A stretch of DNA of 64,000 nucleotides from Flavitalea plasmicola (GCF_030546645.1 NZ_JAUOTO010000004.1:186001-250000), one strand, 5' to 3'. Shown: positions 17,542-27,860, counted from the stretch's first letter. Numbers and translations: made by a program. The notes: generated from the sequence alone by a model not told the origin.

Positions 17542-20289
17542 ATGCGGCGGATCCTTTTCTCTGAAGGCTTTGGGCGTAACCCCAAATTTGGATTTGAAAA
17601 CCGTGGCAAAATAAGCCTGTGAAGAGAATCCGACCTTGTACGATATTTCAGAAATGGAAAGGCTTTCATTCAGCAATAGGTATTTTGCTTTTTGCAACCG
17701 GATTGTCAGGATATAATCGTTCACGTTGTAGCCGAGCAGCGCCTTTACTTTCCTATACAACTGGACCCTGGAGATCCCTATTTCCTTGCAGATATGGTCT
17801 ACAGTGAAGTTCTCATTGGAAAGGTTGCTTTCCACAATGGCGGTGAATTCATTGATAAATTTCCGGTCGATCTTCGTCGATGAATTGGATCGTGCCTCCA
17901 TAGGCAGTTCGCTGGTGTAATGTTCGCGGAGGATACTGCGGTTGTTGAGGAGGTTTTTGATCGTTTCTTCCAGATATTCAAGATTGAAGGGCTTGACGAT
18001 AAATGCATCCGCCTTTAGTTTTATTCCCTTTATCTGATCTTCCATGGTACTTTTGGCAGTCAGCAGGATGATGGGAATATGGGATGTGCGGATATCCTGC
18101 TTCAACGTTTCTGTGAGATAAAGACCATCGTGACCGGGTAGGACGATGTCTGAGATGATCAGGTCCGGAACGATATTATATGCCTGGGAAAGACCGGTCG
18201 CGGCATTCATAGCTTCCTCCACCTCGTAATGATGACCAAGTCTTCTTTTCAGGAAGATCCTCAGGTCATCGCTGTCTTCGATAAGCAGGATCGTATTTTC
18301 TTTCTGGGCACCATCAGCCACCACTTTTTCAGCAGCTACGGATTCGAGCTCCGTCGTATATATTTTCATATCATCGTAGCTATGGGACAAAAAAGCCCTT
18401 TTGGCATGCTGTTCATTTTCCTGCAAGCGGTGCTCCAGGGGCAGGCTGACGATAAAGGTCGCCCCTTTCCATTTTTCGCTGTGGATCCCGATGGTGCCAT
18501 GATGGAGGTTGATCAGCTCCTTGGAGAGTGAGAGGCCCAGGCCGGTGCCTTTAAACGTTTCCTTATGTCCCTGGTAGAATAGTTCGAAGGCATGCTCTAT
18601 CTCCTCAGGGGACATACCGATGCCTGAATCCTGTACTTTGATGAGGGCCATCCCAGCTCCGTTGTCTTTCTCGATAGTGACATTGATGACGCCATGTTCT
18701 CCGGTGAATTTAAACGCGTTGGAAAGGAGATTGAAAAGTACTTTGTCCAGCATATTCACGTCAAACCAGACGGGCATGTCTCCCACCTTATTGATGATGT
18801 TGAAGGTGATTGATTTTTTTCGCGCGATCTCCCGGAAATTTTCCGCGATCTCCGTCACGAAAGCCGCGATGTTGTTTTCCGTCGCCACCAGGTTCATCTT
18901 CTGTTCCTCGATCTTCCGGAAATCCATGAGCTGGTTGATCAGGCGCAGCAGGCGTATGGCATTTTTATGGATGAGACTCAGGTTGTTTTTCAAAGTAAAA
19001 TGAAGCTTGGGGGAGGACAGCATGTCTTCCAGAGGGGCCAGGATCAAGGTAAGCGGAGTGCGGAATTCGTGGGAGATATTGGTAAAGAAATTGAATTTGG
19101 CATCTGTAGCCTCTTTAGCCTTGGCCGTCATGGCAATCAATTGGTTTCGTTGTAAAAGGATCTCCTCGTTTTGCGATGCCAGTTTACGGTTGATGCGCCT
19201 GTTATGTCGCAGGAAAATGAAGGCGATGCTACCCAGCGCGAGGGCCAGGACCAGCGCGATGATGGCCGAATACAAGAGAATACCCTGGTTGTGATAGATC
19301 CTTTTTTGCTCCATCAGCAGGGCATATTGTTTTTCTATATCCTGCTGCTGAAGGTCTATCTTATCCGTCTGCAGTTTCATGATACGGACATTGGAAGAAT
19401 CGATGACGACGGTGGGGAGAATATTTTCCTTATTAAAGGGCTGCTGGTTGAGGATATTAAAAGCTGTGCGAATGGCTTCTTCTCCGCCTGTGGGTGTGAG
19501 GATGGTGGCCTGCAGGACCTTGTCAGAGACAAATTGAATACCTCCACCAGGTCCCGGAAGCCCATCGACGCCAAAGAAACGGACGGATCTTTGAAGCCCC
19601 AATTGTTTATAAACTTTATAAGCGCCCAGAGCCATCGGGTCGTTCTGCGCAACGACGATATCTCCCGGCGACAGCTGGTCTTTGATCTTTGAAAATTCCG
19701 CTTCAGACTTATCTTCCAGCCAATTACCGTACAACCGGGCCTTGATATGGAGCCCGGGGTTCAGCTTAATACCCTCTTCGAAGCCTCGCTGGCGGTCGCT
19801 GGAGGGGGTGGAGCCCCGTAAACCGATGACTTCAATGATATTTCCCCGGGTCTTGAAAAGATTTGCTACATAGCTCCCGGCCGTCTTGCCTAGTTCAAAA
19901 TTGTCGATCCCAATGAAACTGGTATAGAGGTTGGATGAGGTCTTCCTGTCAATGATAACTACGGGGATACCTTTATTATATGCTTCTTCCACCACGGCTG
20001 TCAACGGTTCGGCTTCATTGGGGGACACCAACAGGATGTCGATCTGCAGCCCGAGGAGCTCCTTTATCTGTTTAACCTGCAAATCGCTGTTGTCATTTGC
20101 GCTCCTGTAGATCAGCTCCGTACCGGGATGAAAGGATAATTCCCTTTGCATTCCATCCCTCATCGCCTTTTTCCAGTTTTCCGTACCTGTACATTGGGCA
20201 AAGCCGATCCTGTATTTTTTCTCCGGACTGACTCCTGAACAGGAATACAAAAATACAAGGGCGCACAACACGAGCCGGGTTCTTTTCAT
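17524..20289 (-). CDS. Hybrid two-component system regulator with periplasmic sugar-binding sensor (fructan PUL)
   Basis: The ATG at 20289 is chosen because MKRTRLVLCALVFLYSC makes a signal sequence; an upstream start would add 12 residues. The protein is 921 residues. Residues about 26-300 are a type I periplasmic-binding domain (YRIGFAQCTGTENWKKAM, PVVIIDRKTSS). A transmembrane helix spans about 337-360. The histidine kinase has the H-box NISHEFRTP with His407, and the N and G boxes (DSGIG, GTGLGL). A receiver domain has phospho-acceptor Asp714 (LIISDIVLPG), and an AraC-type DNA-binding domain occupies the last 105 residues. This sensor type is that of BT1754 of B. theta, which binds fructose directly. 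The gene is divergent from the MFS/fructokinase/SusCD/GH32 genes and is the likely activator of that locus. Confidence 0.93.
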   Translation of the reverse strand: MKRTRLVLCALVFLYSCSGVSPEKKYRIGFAQCTGTENWKKAMRDGMQRELSFHPGTELIYRSANDNSDLQVKQIKELLGLQIDILLVSPNEAEPLTAVVEEAYNKGIPVVIIDRKTSSNLYTSFIGIDNFELGKTAGSYVANLFKTRGNIIEVIGLRGSTPSSDRQRGFEEGIKLNPGLHIKARLYGNWLEDKSEAEFSKIKDQLSPGDIVVAQNDPMALGAYKVYKQLGLQRSVRFFGVDGLPGPGGGIQFVSDKVLQATILTPTGGEEAIRTAFNILNQQPFNKENILPTVVIDSSNVRIMKLQTDKIDLQQQDIEKQYALLMEQKRIYHNQGILLYSAIIALVLALALGSIAFIFLRHNRRINRKLASQNEEILLQRNQLIAMTAKAKEATDAKFNFFTNISHEFRTPLTLILAPLEDMLSSPKLHFTLKNNLSLIHKNAIRLLRLINQLMDFRKIEEQKMNLVATENNIAAFVTEIAENFREIARKKSITFNIINKVGDMPVWFDVNMLDKVLFNLLSNAFKFTGEHGVINVTIEKDNGAGMALIKVQDSGIGMSPEEIEHAFELFYQGHKETFKGTGLGLSLSKELINLHHGTIGIHSEKWKGATFIVSLPLEHRLQENEQHAKRAFLSHSYDDMKIYTTELESVAAEKVVADGAQKENTILLIEDSDDLRIFLKRRLGHHYEVEEAMNAATGLSQAYNIVPDLIISDIVLPGHDGLYLTETLKQDIRTSHIPIILLTAKSTMEDQIKGIKLKADAFIVKPFNLEYLEETIKNLLNNRSILREHYTSELPMEARSNSSTKIDRKFINEFTAIVESNLSNENFTVDHICKEIGISRVQLYRKVKALLGYNVNDYILTIRLQKAKYLLLNESLSISEISYKVGFSSQAYFATVFKSKFGVTPKAFREKDPPHKKSPG

Positions 20290-20609
20290 AGACAGCAAAG
20301 CGATCATATGGGTAAAATTGAACAAATTTTCCCGAATGCTTTTCCAAACGCGTACAAATTATTTTTAATTCCATTCCATCAGGTGCGGATGTCTCTTTCT
20401 GTAAAGGACGACCGGCTACAAATTCAGAAAAACTTGCTTCAAAAATGAAGGGACGCCGGACGCCAGGGTTTTTCTCTGCTTTTTTATTTGTTGGTAATCA
20501 ATTAATTAAATTAAAATTACCAGAAGATACAATTTTCATAGTATCTGGTATTCCTTCTAAAAGACATTGATCACTTCCTGCCTACTTTACTCTCGAAATT
20601 GATTGCCAT
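20290..20609. promoter_or_regulatory. Divergent control region between the hybrid regulator and the fructan genes
   Basis: 320 non-coding bases. A cluster of TGGTA half-sites is visible: tggtaat (20492-20498) is inverted against attacca (20516-20522), and taccag (20518-20523) is inverted against ctggta (20545-20550). A further pair, agatac/gtatct, lies at 20525-20530 and 20541-20546. These are candidates for binding by the AraC-type domain of the adjacent regulator. No convincing -33/-7 promoter was found for either gene. Confidence 0.35.
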
Positions 20610-21941
20610 ATGGATAAGAAGAAGGTTTTTCTTTGGTCGCTCGTTATTGCTTTAGGGGGATTTCTTTTCGGTTTTGACACCGCCGTTATATCCGGCGCAG
20701 AGCAATCCATACAAAAATACTGGAGCCTTAGTGCGATGCAGCATGGACTGACCGTATCGATCGCCCTGATAGGTACGGTGATTGGCGCCTTGCTTGGATC
20801 GATCCCTGCCGACAGGCTGGGCAGGAAAAAGTCGCTTTACGGGATCGCTGCGTTGTATCTTTTTTCTTCCCTGGGGACGGCCCTTGCCCCCAATTGGGGG
20901 CTTTTCCTGGTTTTCCGGTTCCTGGGAGGGTTTGGTGTGGGGGCTTCTTCGGTGACTGCGCCGATCTATATTTCCGAGATCTCGCCGGCGGCCCGGAGGG
21001 GGAAACTGGTGGGGCTTTTTCAATTCAATGTGGTTTTCGGAATCGTCGTTTCTTATTTTTCCAACTACCTTATTGGTACTGCGGGGGAGCATTCCTGGAG
21101 ACTTATGTTGGGAATACAGGCGATACCCTCCGCCCTTTTCCTCCTGCTCCTACGATTTGTCCCTGAAAGTCCCCGTTGGCTGATCACAAAGAAGGGAAGG
21201 ATCGACGAAGCCCGGGCCATATTCGCCGTCATCGATCCGGCCACGTCCGATGAGATAGTGAGGGAGATCCTCGATACGGAGTCAGCAGAAAAGGCTGTGA
21301 TCCATGCGGATCCGCTCTTCTCCAAAAGGTATGGGAGACCGGTGATGCTGGCGATGCTCTTCGCGATATTCAACCAGGTTTCGGGCATCAATGCGATCAT
21401 CTACTATTCTCCCCGCATATTTGAAATGACCGGCCTGGGTGAAAGTTCTTCCCTGCTGTCAACAGCAGGGCTGGGCGCCATCAATTTTATGTTCACGCTG
21501 CTGGCGATGAATTTCATCGACAGGATCGGTCGCCGGACCCTGATGCTCATCGGGTCATTCGGGCTCATTTTCGCTCTTGGTATGGTGGCCTGGTCTTTTT
21601 ACGGGGCGCATTTTTCCGGCTGGGCCGTGCCCATCTTCCTGTTCATCTTTATCGCGTTTTTTGCTTTTTCCCAGGGCGCCGTCATCTGGGTTTTTATTGC
21701 CGAGATATTCCCCAACCAGGTGAGAGCGAAAGGGCAAACGCTGGGAAGCGCCACTCATTGGATCATGGCCGCTCTTATAGCTTTTTCTTTCCCCTACCTG
21801 GCAGAGCAGGCGGGGGGAGGCAATACATTCCTTTTCTTCTGCATCATGATGTGCCTGCAACTGGTGTTTGTCTGGAAAATAATGCCTGAGACTAAAGGCA
21901 AATCATTGGAGCAGATAGAGCATACGCTGGTATTACATTAA
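20610..21941 (+). CDS. MFS sugar importer (sugar porter family), probable fructose uptake
   Basis: 443 residues with about twelve hydrophobic segments and no signal peptide. The sugar-porter signatures are present in order: GFDTAVISGAEQSI in helix 1, DRLGRKKS after helix 2, PESPRWL after helix 6, NQVSGINAIIYYSP in helix 7, DRIGRRT after helix 8 and PETKGKSLEQIE at the C terminus. It moves a monosaccharide across the inner membrane, probably by proton symport. It sits first in the operon before the fructokinase, as BT1758 does in the B. theta fructan locus, which makes fructose the likely substrate. Confidence 0.92.
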   Translation: MDKKKVFLWSLVIALGGFLFGFDTAVISGAEQSIQKYWSLSAMQHGLTVSIALIGTVIGALLGSIPADRLGRKKSLYGIAALYLFSSLGTALAPNWGLFLVFRFLGGFGVGASSVTAPIYISEISPAARRGKLVGLFQFNVVFGIVVSYFSNYLIGTAGEHSWRLMLGIQAIPSALFLLLLRFVPESPRWLITKKGRIDEARAIFAVIDPATSDEIVREILDTESAEKAVIHADPLFSKRYGRPVMLAMLFAIFNQVSGINAIIYYSPRIFEMTGLGESSSLLSTAGLGAINFMFTLLAMNFIDRIGRRTLMLIGSFGLIFALGMVAWSFYGAHFSGWAVPIFLFIFIAFFAFSQGAVIWVFIAEIFPNQVRAKGQTLGSATHWIMAALIAFSFPYLAEQAGGGNTFLFFCIMMCLQLVFVWKIMPETKGKSLEQIEHTLVLH

Positions 21942-21969
21942 AACTATATAACCAACCAAAACGATTGTG

Positions 21970-22884
21970 ATGAGCCTGCCTGAAATTAAATACCCCGTGG
22001 TCTGCTATGGAGAGATATTATGGGATATGCTTCCCGGTGAAGTGTTGCCCGGGGGGGCGCCCATGAATGTGGCCTATCATTGTATGAAGCTGGGGGTCAA
22101 TCCTGCCCTGATCACGAGGGTCGGTCATGACGAGGACGGCAAGCAGCTGATCGAATTGATGGAAGGGCAGGGGATCTCCACTGATTATTTTCAAATGGAC
22201 TTTATCCTGAATACAGGATTGGTAAAAGCCACCATAGGATCTAACAGAGAGGTGACCTACGATATCCTGCGGCCGGTGGCCTGGGATAACATAGAATGGG
22301 ATGATGCTTTCGCAAGCCTGATGTCCGGGACGAATTATTTTGTTTTTGGCAGTCTGGCATCGCGCAGCGAGCAAAGCCGCAGTACATTATACCGTCTGCT
22401 GGAAGCAGCGAAATACAAGGTCCTGGACATTAATTTACGCTCCCCGCATTATACGCGGGCTATCATCGAGCATTTGCTGACGGACATTCAGCTGCTGAAG
22501 CTCAACCTGGATGAGCTGGAGCTGATCACCGGATGGTTTGCGGGATACCGGAACGAGCGGGACCGGATAAGGGCTCTCCAGGACAAATTTCATACACCCA
22601 ATATTATTGTGACCCGTGGGGCGGAAGGTTCTTTGTTCTGCACAGAAGGGAAGATCTATGAGCATCCGGGGTACAAGATCGAACTGGCAGACACCATCGG
22701 CAGCGGCGATGCATTCCTGGCGGGTATGATCACCCGCTTATACCGGGGGGCGGCCCCCGATGAAGCCCTGGCCTTTGCCAGTGCTATGGGCGCTTTTGTC
22801 GCCAGCCGCCCGGGCCCCTGTCCCCCTTATGACATCAGTGAGATAGCCGGACTCATGAGCGCCGGCGTTGGTCAAGCAGGTTAG
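21970..22884 (+). CDS. PfkB-family sugar kinase, probable fructokinase
   Basis: 304 residues from the ATG at 21970; a GTG one codon upstream is also in frame. The N-terminal glycine-rich region VLPGGAPMNVAYHCMKLG and the C-terminal signature DTIGSGDAFLAGM carry the catalytic Asp and anion hole of PfkB (ribokinase-fold) kinases. Most members read DTxGAGD, and the Ser for Ala change here is a common variant. It would phosphorylate incoming fructose with ATP in the cytoplasm. It begins 28 bases after the MFS gene and precedes SusC, matching the order expected of a fructan locus. Substrate assignment rests on context. Confidence 0.9.
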   Translation: MSLPEIKYPVVCYGEILWDMLPGEVLPGGAPMNVAYHCMKLGVNPALITRVGHDEDGKQLIELMEGQGISTDYFQMDFILNTGLVKATIGSNREVTYDILRPVAWDNIEWDDAFASLMSGTNYFVFGSLASRSEQSRSTLYRLLEAAKYKVLDINLRSPHYTRAIIEHLLTDIQLLKLNLDELELITGWFAGYRNERDRIRALQDKFHTPNIIVTRGAEGSLFCTEGKIYEHPGYKIELADTIGSGDAFLAGMITRLYRGAAPDEALAFASAMGAFVASRPGPCPPYDISEIAGLMSAGVGQAG

Positions 22885-22940
22885 TCGTCACGCTAATAAC
22901 CCATATAAAACCAAATGTCTAACAATTTAAAATTGCTTTT

Positions 22941-25900
22941 ATGAAAAAATTACGGCTCTTATTACCCATGGTGCTGCTGGCTTTATCCAGTTGGGCCCAG
23001 CAGAAGACCATTACAGGGAAGGTAGTGAGCAAATTGACCCATGAGCCTTTGCAGGGCGTGTCTGTACGTGGCAAGGACCGTACTGTGGTTACCGATGCCG
23101 CCGGCGCTTTCTCCATCCCTGCCAGTCCAGGGGACGCCCTTACTTTATCGTTCGTCGGGATGAATTCCCTTGTCGTCAAGGTCACAGGCAGCACCGCCGA
23201 TCTATCCCTTGTAATGGAGGAGGGCAGCAATGATCTGAATATGGTAGTAGTGACGGGATACAAATCGGAGAAAAAGGTTGACCTCACGGGGGCCGTTTCG
23301 GTGGTCAACCTGGCTACCGTAAAAAACGTCCCTGCCGCGAGCCCCATGCTTGCCTTGCAGGGACAGGTGCCGGGGTTGTATATCCAAACGGACGGTTCTC
23401 CTACGGGAGCGAACGGGGGATCACCCCAGATCCTGATCCGCGGTGTCAATACGCTGGGGAATACGAACCCATTGTATATCATCGATGGCATACCTACCAC
23501 GCGGTATGAGGATTTTGCCAACCTGAATACCAGCGCCATTGCTTCGATCCAGGTGTTGAAGGACGCGTCGGCGGCTTCCATCTATGGTTCCCGGGCTTCC
23601 AATGGCGTCATTATAGTAACCACAAAAAATGGTGGTACAGGCGATAAGGTACGCATCCAGTTCAATACCAGCCTGACCATGCAAACCGAAAGGCCCTGGC
23701 AGGAAAAGGTATTGAATTCGCTGGATAGAGGAAAGGCATTGTGGCGGGCCGCTGTCAATGACAGCACGGACCCCAATAACCTGGTGAACAAGATCTATAC
23801 CTATGACTGGAATGGCGACTATGCCAATCCTGTGCTCAACCAGGTGCATATTGCCCCTTTTGTAGGCGGCGACAGTACAGAGCCCGTCGGCAATACCAAT
23901 TGGCAGGACGCCTTATTCAAAACGGCGACCATTACCTCCAATAATCTTTCCATTGCCGCAGGCAACGCCAAGAACGGGCTGCTGATCGACCTGGGGTATT
24001 ATAATAACAATGGGCTCATCGTCTTCACTAAATTCCAGCGGTACACCGCCCGTGTCAATTCGCATACTTCCGCTTTTAACGACAGGTTGCGTATCGGCGA
24101 GAACTTCCAGCTGAGCAGGACCTCCCAGATCAATTCCACCAGCGATGTGGGTGGCGCTGCCACTCCAGGGCTGGCGCTGACCCTGTCCCCGACCATTCCT
24201 TTATACAAAACTGACGGGACCTATGGCGGACCCATCGGCGCGGGCTATACGGATAGGAACAACCCCGTGGATATGCAATACCTGAACAGGTTTAATACGC
24301 GGAACCAATTGATCGCCGTCGGAAATATTTATCTGGACCTGGAAATCATAAAGCACCTGACCTACCATACGAGCCTGGGTTTTGATTATTCGGACGCCCT
24401 TGCCAAGAATGCCGCGCTCATCGGGACAGAAGGCCCTGTCCGGAGTTTCAATAGCCTTGCTCTGCAGGATTCAAAGGATTTTACTTTTACCTGGACCAAT
24501 ACGCTGAACTATAATATGGAGCTGGGCAAGCACAGGCTGAACCTGCTGGCGGGAACCGAGGCGGTAAGGAACGATTTCTCCACCTTCGGCGCTGCAACGA
24601 CCAATTTTGCCCTGCAGAACGCGAATTACCTGCAACTTAGCTCGGGGGTCGGCGCCCAAACGAATAATGGCGCGGCCACGGGATACCGCCTGTTGTCCCA
24701 GTTTGGAAAAGTCTTCTATGCATATGCTGACAGGTACCTTGCGTCCTTTACTATCCGCCGGGATGGCTCTTCGGTCTTTGGCACCAATAACCCCTATGGC
24801 GTTTTTCCGGCTTTTACCCTTGGATGGCGCATCAACAATGAAGCGTTCTTCAAGGATGTGAAGGCGGTGTCTAACCTGAAATTAAGAGCGGGCAGGGGAA
24901 CCGTGGGCAACCAAAATATCGGCAACCTATCAGCTTATACCCTATTGCAGGCAAACTATGGGACGGCCAGCAGCGCTTTCCCTCAATGGCTGAATATCGG
25001 CACAGCCTATGATCTGGGCGGGATCAATACAGGAACGCTCCCTTCGGGCTTTGCCCAGGTGCAAAAAGGCAATCCCAACCTCAAATGGGAGCAGAGTACA
25101 GAAACCAACGTGGGATTGGATTTCGGAATGCTCGATGACAAGATCAGCGGCTCCTTCGACTATTTTGACCGGAATACCAGCGGGATCCTGATCTCTCCCC
25201 CCGTGGCGGCGGCTGTCGGAGAAGGGCAGACGGAATATTTCAATGGCGCCAATATGAATAATAAAGGTTGGGAACTGATATTGAGCTACCATAACCGTAC
25301 GGCGGGCGGACTGGGATATACCATCACGGGCAATGCCAGTCATTGGAGCAATGTTATCACGAGCCTGCCGGAGAATGTTCGTCCGGCCTATCCGGGCGAT
25401 GCCAACCATTCTATCGTCGGACATTCACAGTTCTCCATTTTCGGGTATAAGACCGCAGGGCTCTTTCAGACTACGGAGGAAGCCACCAAGGCGCCCACGC
25501 AGCCAGGTGTGCTTGACGGCGCCTTGAAAGGCGCAGGCCGGATCCGATATGTGGATGTGAACGGCGACGGAAAGATCGATGCCAATGACCAGACCTGGCT
25601 GGGGACTACTTTGCCGAAGGTGGAATACGGCATCCGGATCGAGCTTAACTACAAGAACTTCGATCTGTCGATATTTGGGTCGGGCGTGGCCGGCAAGACG
25701 GGCTTCGATCCCACCAAGTTCTTTAACTCCTTCGTCAATGCAAGAAGCAATTTCGGACCGGGAACACTGAGCGCCTGGACCCCGCAGCATACAGGATCCG
25801 CCACACCGGCCCTCAGTCTCCTGAACCACAACGGCGAAGACAGGACTTCGGATTTTTATTACGTGAATGCTTCCTATTTCAAGCTGCGTAATGTCACGGT

Positions 25901-26090
25901 GGGATATAACCTTCCCAAGAATATAGCGAGCGCCCTGAAAATGGAAGGGTTGCGCGTTTACGTTTCCGGTCAGAACCTATTGGTCGTGAAATCCAAAGCG
26001 TTCACATCCAAGGACCCTGAGCGGGCCAACACATTCGACCTTTGGCCGGTGCCGACGGCCGTCACTTTCGGGTTGAATGCCAATTTCTAA
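22941..26090 (+). CDS. SusC-type TonB-dependent transporter of the fructan PUL
   Basis: 1049 residues, complete. Signal peptide MKKLRLLLPMVLLALSSWAQ. A carboxypeptidase-like domain (KTITGKVVSKLTHEPLQGVS) occupies about residues 22-95. The TonB-box-like MVVVTGYKSEK is followed by a plug with the SusC hallmarks LQGQVPGLYIQ, ILIRGVNTLG, YIIDGIP, VLKDASAASIYGSRASNGVI and TTKNG. The barrel contains the YVDVNGDGKIDANDQ loop and ends in a terminal Phe (LNANF). No STN domain is present, so control by an ECF sigma is not expected; the adjacent hybrid regulator fits this. It pairs with the SusD gene 17 bases downstream and imports fructo-oligosaccharides by inference from GH32 and the fructokinase. Confidence 0.95.
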   Translation: MKKLRLLLPMVLLALSSWAQQKTITGKVVSKLTHEPLQGVSVRGKDRTVVTDAAGAFSIPASPGDALTLSFVGMNSLVVKVTGSTADLSLVMEEGSNDLNMVVVTGYKSEKKVDLTGAVSVVNLATVKNVPAASPMLALQGQVPGLYIQTDGSPTGANGGSPQILIRGVNTLGNTNPLYIIDGIPTTRYEDFANLNTSAIASIQVLKDASAASIYGSRASNGVIIVTTKNGGTGDKVRIQFNTSLTMQTERPWQEKVLNSLDRGKALWRAAVNDSTDPNNLVNKIYTYDWNGDYANPVLNQVHIAPFVGGDSTEPVGNTNWQDALFKTATITSNNLSIAAGNAKNGLLIDLGYYNNNGLIVFTKFQRYTARVNSHTSAFNDRLRIGENFQLSRTSQINSTSDVGGAATPGLALTLSPTIPLYKTDGTYGGPIGAGYTDRNNPVDMQYLNRFNTRNQLIAVGNIYLDLEIIKHLTYHTSLGFDYSDALAKNAALIGTEGPVRSFNSLALQDSKDFTFTWTNTLNYNMELGKHRLNLLAGTEAVRNDFSTFGAATTNFALQNANYLQLSSGVGAQTNNGAATGYRLLSQFGKVFYAYADRYLASFTIRRDGSSVFGTNNPYGVFPAFTLGWRINNEAFFKDVKAVSNLKLRAGRGTVGNQNIGNLSAYTLLQANYGTASSAFPQWLNIGTAYDLGGINTGTLPSGFAQVQKGNPNLKWEQSTETNVGLDFGMLDDKISGSFDYFDRNTSGILISPPVAAAVGEGQTEYFNGANMNNKGWELILSYHNRTAGGLGYTITGNASHWSNVITSLPENVRPAYPGDANHSIVGHSQFSIFGYKTAGLFQTTEEATKAPTQPGVLDGALKGAGRIRYVDVNGDGKIDANDQTWLGTTLPKVEYGIRIELNYKNFDLSIFGSGVAGKTGFDPTKFFNSFVNARSNFGPGTLSAWTPQHTGSATPALSLLNHNGEDRTSDFYYVNASYFKLRNVTVGYNLPKNIASALKMEGLRVYVSGQNLLVVKSKAFTSKDPERANTFDLWPVPTAVTFGLNANF

Positions 26091-26107
26091 CTATTAAAGA
26101 TCAGATC

Positions 26108-27859
26108 ATGCAAAACAACAGTATAAAAATATTTATAGCGGCCCTTCTCGTTCTTTCCATGGGCTGTAAGAAGTACCTGGATTATAAGCCACAGGGTTAT
26201 TTATCAGCCAGTGATCTCTCTACGCCGACCGCCGTCGATGGGCTGGCTACCGCCGCCTATGCGGGCATTGCCAATGATTGGTGGGATGCTCCTATCACGA
26301 GCATGTGGGAATATGGAAGCGTACGTTCCGACGACGCATATAAAGGCGGCGGCGATATCGGCGACCAGCAGCAGATGGATAAATACGAACAATTTTACCT
26401 TGTCAATGCTTCCAACAATGGCGCCGGCGACTTTGGCTTTCCCGGCACCTGGATCAGGGCTTACTCGGCTATCTCCCGTTGTAACACGGCTTTACGGGCA
26501 TTGAATAATCTAACGGACGCCCAATTCCCCAAGCGGAGCATACGGATCGGAGAAATGCATTTTTTGCGGGGGCATATGTACTTTCTGTTGAAAGTGCTGT
26601 TCAGGAACATACCCTGGTTCGATGAAACGCTGACCAACGACCAGATCCTGAAAGTGTCCAATACCATGTCCAATGATTCGCTGTGGCTGAAGATCGAAGG
26701 CGATTTCCAGGCAGCCGTGGACGCACTGCCGCTGACGCAACCCGGGGAACCCGGAAGGGCGAACCAGCTTTCTGCAAAAGCCTACCTGGCCAAAGCTTTG
26801 CTATACCATGCCTATACGCAGGACGACCAGTATAATGTCACCGGTATCGACCAGGCGAAGATGCAGCAGGTGATCTCACTCACCAATGATGTGATCAACT
26901 CAGGGAATTACGCGCTCAATTCCGACTTCGCATTCAATTTCCTCGACGGCCATGACAACAGCCCGGAGTCCGTATTCGCCATCCAATATTCCATCAATGA
27001 CGGAACGGTGATCGGGGGAAGACTGAGTATGTCCACCAGCCTTAATTATTTTGCCGGCGCCCCGCAGTATGGCTGTTGCGCCTTCCATATACCCAGCCAG
27101 GAGTTGGTGAACTCTTTCGGCACCGATGCCAATGGGCTTCCCCGGTTTACCACTTTCAATAATGCCGTATTGACGGATGACAGCCTGAAAAGCAACGGGG
27201 CCCTGGTCGATCCGCGAATCGACCATACGGTGGGGATACAGGGGCATCCTTTCAAGTACAACGCCGCCCTGCCTTATGATCATAGCTGGGAACGATTAGC
27301 CGGCGTATATGGCGGGTTTGGAACGATGAAAGAGCTGCAGCTATCTACCTGCGCCTGTTTTAAGAAACTCGGACCATTTTATGGGACTTCGGTAAATATG
27401 GACATCATACGGTACGACGACGTGCTGCTGATGAATGCGGAGGCGCAGATACAAACGGGCAACCCTTCCGCTGCACTTGCCCTTATCAACCAGATCCGGA
27501 CCCGTGCGGCTAATAGCACCGGATTGCTGAAAAAGGCCGATGGCACCTTCCCCAGCAATTACCGGATCGACACCTACAAGCCCGGCGTGAATATAGCCGT
27601 ATGGGACCAGGCGACGGCATTCAAGGCCTTGCAATGGGAGCGCAGGCTGGAGTTTGCCATGGAAAGTCCGCGGTTCTTCGACCTGGTGCGCTGGGGCATT
27701 GCCGCCGAGACGCTCAACGGGTATTTCGCCATTGAAAAAACGAGGCATCCCTTCCTCAGCAGTGCCCAATTCACAAAGAATCAGCACGAATATTTTCCCA
27801 TTCCACAGGAACAGATCACCTTTACCAACGGACTCTATAAACAGAATAAAGGATATTGA
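26108..27859 (+). CDS. SusD/RagB family lipoprotein of the fructan PUL
   Basis: 583 residues. The ATG at 26108 gives the lipoprotein signal MQNNSIKIFIAALLVLSMGC with Cys20; the longer frame from 26042 would overlap the SusC gene and destroy the signal. SusD features include LSASDLSTPTAVDGLATAAY near the N terminus, the MHFLRGHMYFLLKVLF helix, and the C-terminal WERRLEFAMESPRFFDLVRW. It is the surface glycan-binding lid of the preceding SusC. The GH32 gene begins two bases after the last base of this gene, indicating translational linkage of binding protein and enzyme. Confidence 0.95.
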   Translation: MQNNSIKIFIAALLVLSMGCKKYLDYKPQGYLSASDLSTPTAVDGLATAAYAGIANDWWDAPITSMWEYGSVRSDDAYKGGGDIGDQQQMDKYEQFYLVNASNNGAGDFGFPGTWIRAYSAISRCNTALRALNNLTDAQFPKRSIRIGEMHFLRGHMYFLLKVLFRNIPWFDETLTNDQILKVSNTMSNDSLWLKIEGDFQAAVDALPLTQPGEPGRANQLSAKAYLAKALLYHAYTQDDQYNVTGIDQAKMQQVISLTNDVINSGNYALNSDFAFNFLDGHDNSPESVFAIQYSINDGTVIGGRLSMSTSLNYFAGAPQYGCCAFHIPSQELVNSFGTDANGLPRFTTFNNAVLTDDSLKSNGALVDPRIDHTVGIQGHPFKYNAALPYDHSWERLAGVYGGFGTMKELQLSTCACFKKLGPFYGTSVNMDIIRYDDVLLMNAEAQIQTGNPSAALALINQIRTRAANSTGLLKKADGTFPSNYRIDTYKPGVNIAVWDQATAFKALQWERRLEFAMESPRFFDLVRWGIAAETLNGYFAIEKTRHPFLSSAQFTKNQHEYFPIPQEQITFTNGLYKQNKGY

Positions 27860-27860
27860 C

